Source: an uncultured Lachnospiraceae bacterium (GTDB taxonomy: Bacteria > Bacillota > Clostridia > Lachnospirales > Lachnospiraceae). From it: 64,000 nucleotides of DNA. A program made the translations under genes and the position numbers. Within the stretch, counting starts at the first letter, position 1. Every line of letters starts with the position of its first letter. The stretch lies in NCBI GenBank assembly GCA_947588995.1, contig CANPZI010000008.1, forward strand, positions 44,990-108,989. The letters run 5' to 3'. The notes beneath the pieces are model-generated. The model was given only the letters and a program-made list of their open reading frames with translations. It made no database searches and was not told the DNA's origin. Positions 63,737 through 64,000 of the stretch are shown piece by piece.

Positions 63737-63765
63737 TTGCAATTCCGAAACGGTTGTGTTATCAT
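63737..63765 (+). promoter_or_regulatory. Promoter of the right-edge gene
   Basis: TTGCAA, 17-base spacer, TATCAT. Confidence 0.5.
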
Positions 63766-63891
63766 GATTTCATCAAGAATACAAACACATATCTGGGAAG
63801 TCCGGCAGTTCTGACCGCAAGTCTTTGCAATTCTGTTCTGAGAGAATCCCTTATATGTATGATCATCAATTTCATAAGGGAGGATCAAAGA

Positions 63892-64000
63892 ATGGGAGAA
63901 AAAGACGAGAAGACGGCGCCTGTCATAGAGGGCATGGTGTCGCGCAGCGTGAAAGACGGGGTGTTCCGCACGCTGTTCAAGGAGGACAGGGAGGCGCTTC
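63892..64000 (+). CDS. Rpn-family nuclease/transposase-like protein (3' truncated)
   Basis: Only the first 36 residues are inside the window. The stretch SVKDGVFRTLFKEDREAL matches the usual start of Rpn (PD-(D/E)XK, recombination-promoting nuclease) proteins common in Lachnospiraceae. GGGAGGA precedes ATG 63892. Assignment rests on this short stretch only. Confidence 0.5.
   Translation, partial: MGEKDEKTAPVIEGMVSRSVKDGVFRTLFKEDREAL

Overview
The window looks like a chromosome segment of a high-GC Clostridia bacterium, most likely a Lachnospiraceae member. This is an inference from gene content: an rnfCDGEAB operon, ispH directly followed by an S1-domain gene, T-box control of pheST, a clostridial-type 6S RNA, SpoIID- and SleB-type wall proteins, and many c-di-GMP and chemosensory genes. 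No rRNA, tRNA or CRISPR array was seen.

Layout. 1-4.5 kb: a truncated BaiN-type flavoprotein, cmk, ispH, an S1 protein and cheR. 4.6-9.2 kb: an AT-rich inserted element (element 1). 9.3-16.7 kb: a YprB-like exonuclease, the Rnf operon and an Fe-S aldo/keto reductase. 16.7-22.1 kb: a promoter-led operon with an NMT1/SsuA-type ABC transporter, a cysteine-synthase-like enzyme and a stand-alone LanC-like protein. It converges on apbE, whose product could flavinylate RnfD and RnfG. 23-31 kb: a GH25 protein, an AP2/HNH-like protein, a SleB-type hydrolase, thrC, a lone receiver, citrate synthase and a LytTR regulator. 31-40.4 kb: a signalling block with an MCP, a receiver-HD-GYP protein, two hybrid histidine kinases (one fused to a DegV fatty-acid-binding domain) and deoC. 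40.5-59.4 kb: pckA, a PAS-GGDEF protein, 6S RNA, a SpoIID-like protein, a YihY/BrkB protein, T-box-pheST, an M18 aminopeptidase, queA, PilZ, VanZ, tyrA-aroA and an EF-G paralogue. 59.5-63.7 kb: a second inserted element (element 2), then the start of an Rpn-family gene at the right edge.

The most striking observation is that the two elements are related and both sit inside hairpins. Each has short terminal inverted repeats of the form AATGYCATYAA and a 12-bp target duplication. Removing either element rejoins a long hairpin: a 20-bp palindrome followed by a T-run behind cheR, and a 14-bp stem behind the EF-G gene. Both carry an IS4-type transposase on the minus strand near the right end. It is intact in element 2 and decayed to N-terminal fragments in element 1. 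Both also carry cargo under Xre-type regulators. Element 1 carries an adenylate-forming ligase, a possible HTH protein and a likely type I toxin-antitoxin locus; element 2 carries a leucine-rich-repeat lipoprotein. They resemble the mobile insertion cassettes known for IS231, and element 1 may be movable in trans.

Other points worth attention: the LanC-like protein has Cys-Cys where LanC enzymes have Cys-His; the MCP promoter has a G9 tract in its spacer and the MCP gene has a frameshift in its first membrane segment; a histidine kinase-receiver-DegV fusion; a cysteine-rich RnfE tail; and an EF-G paralogue with an altered G4 motif.
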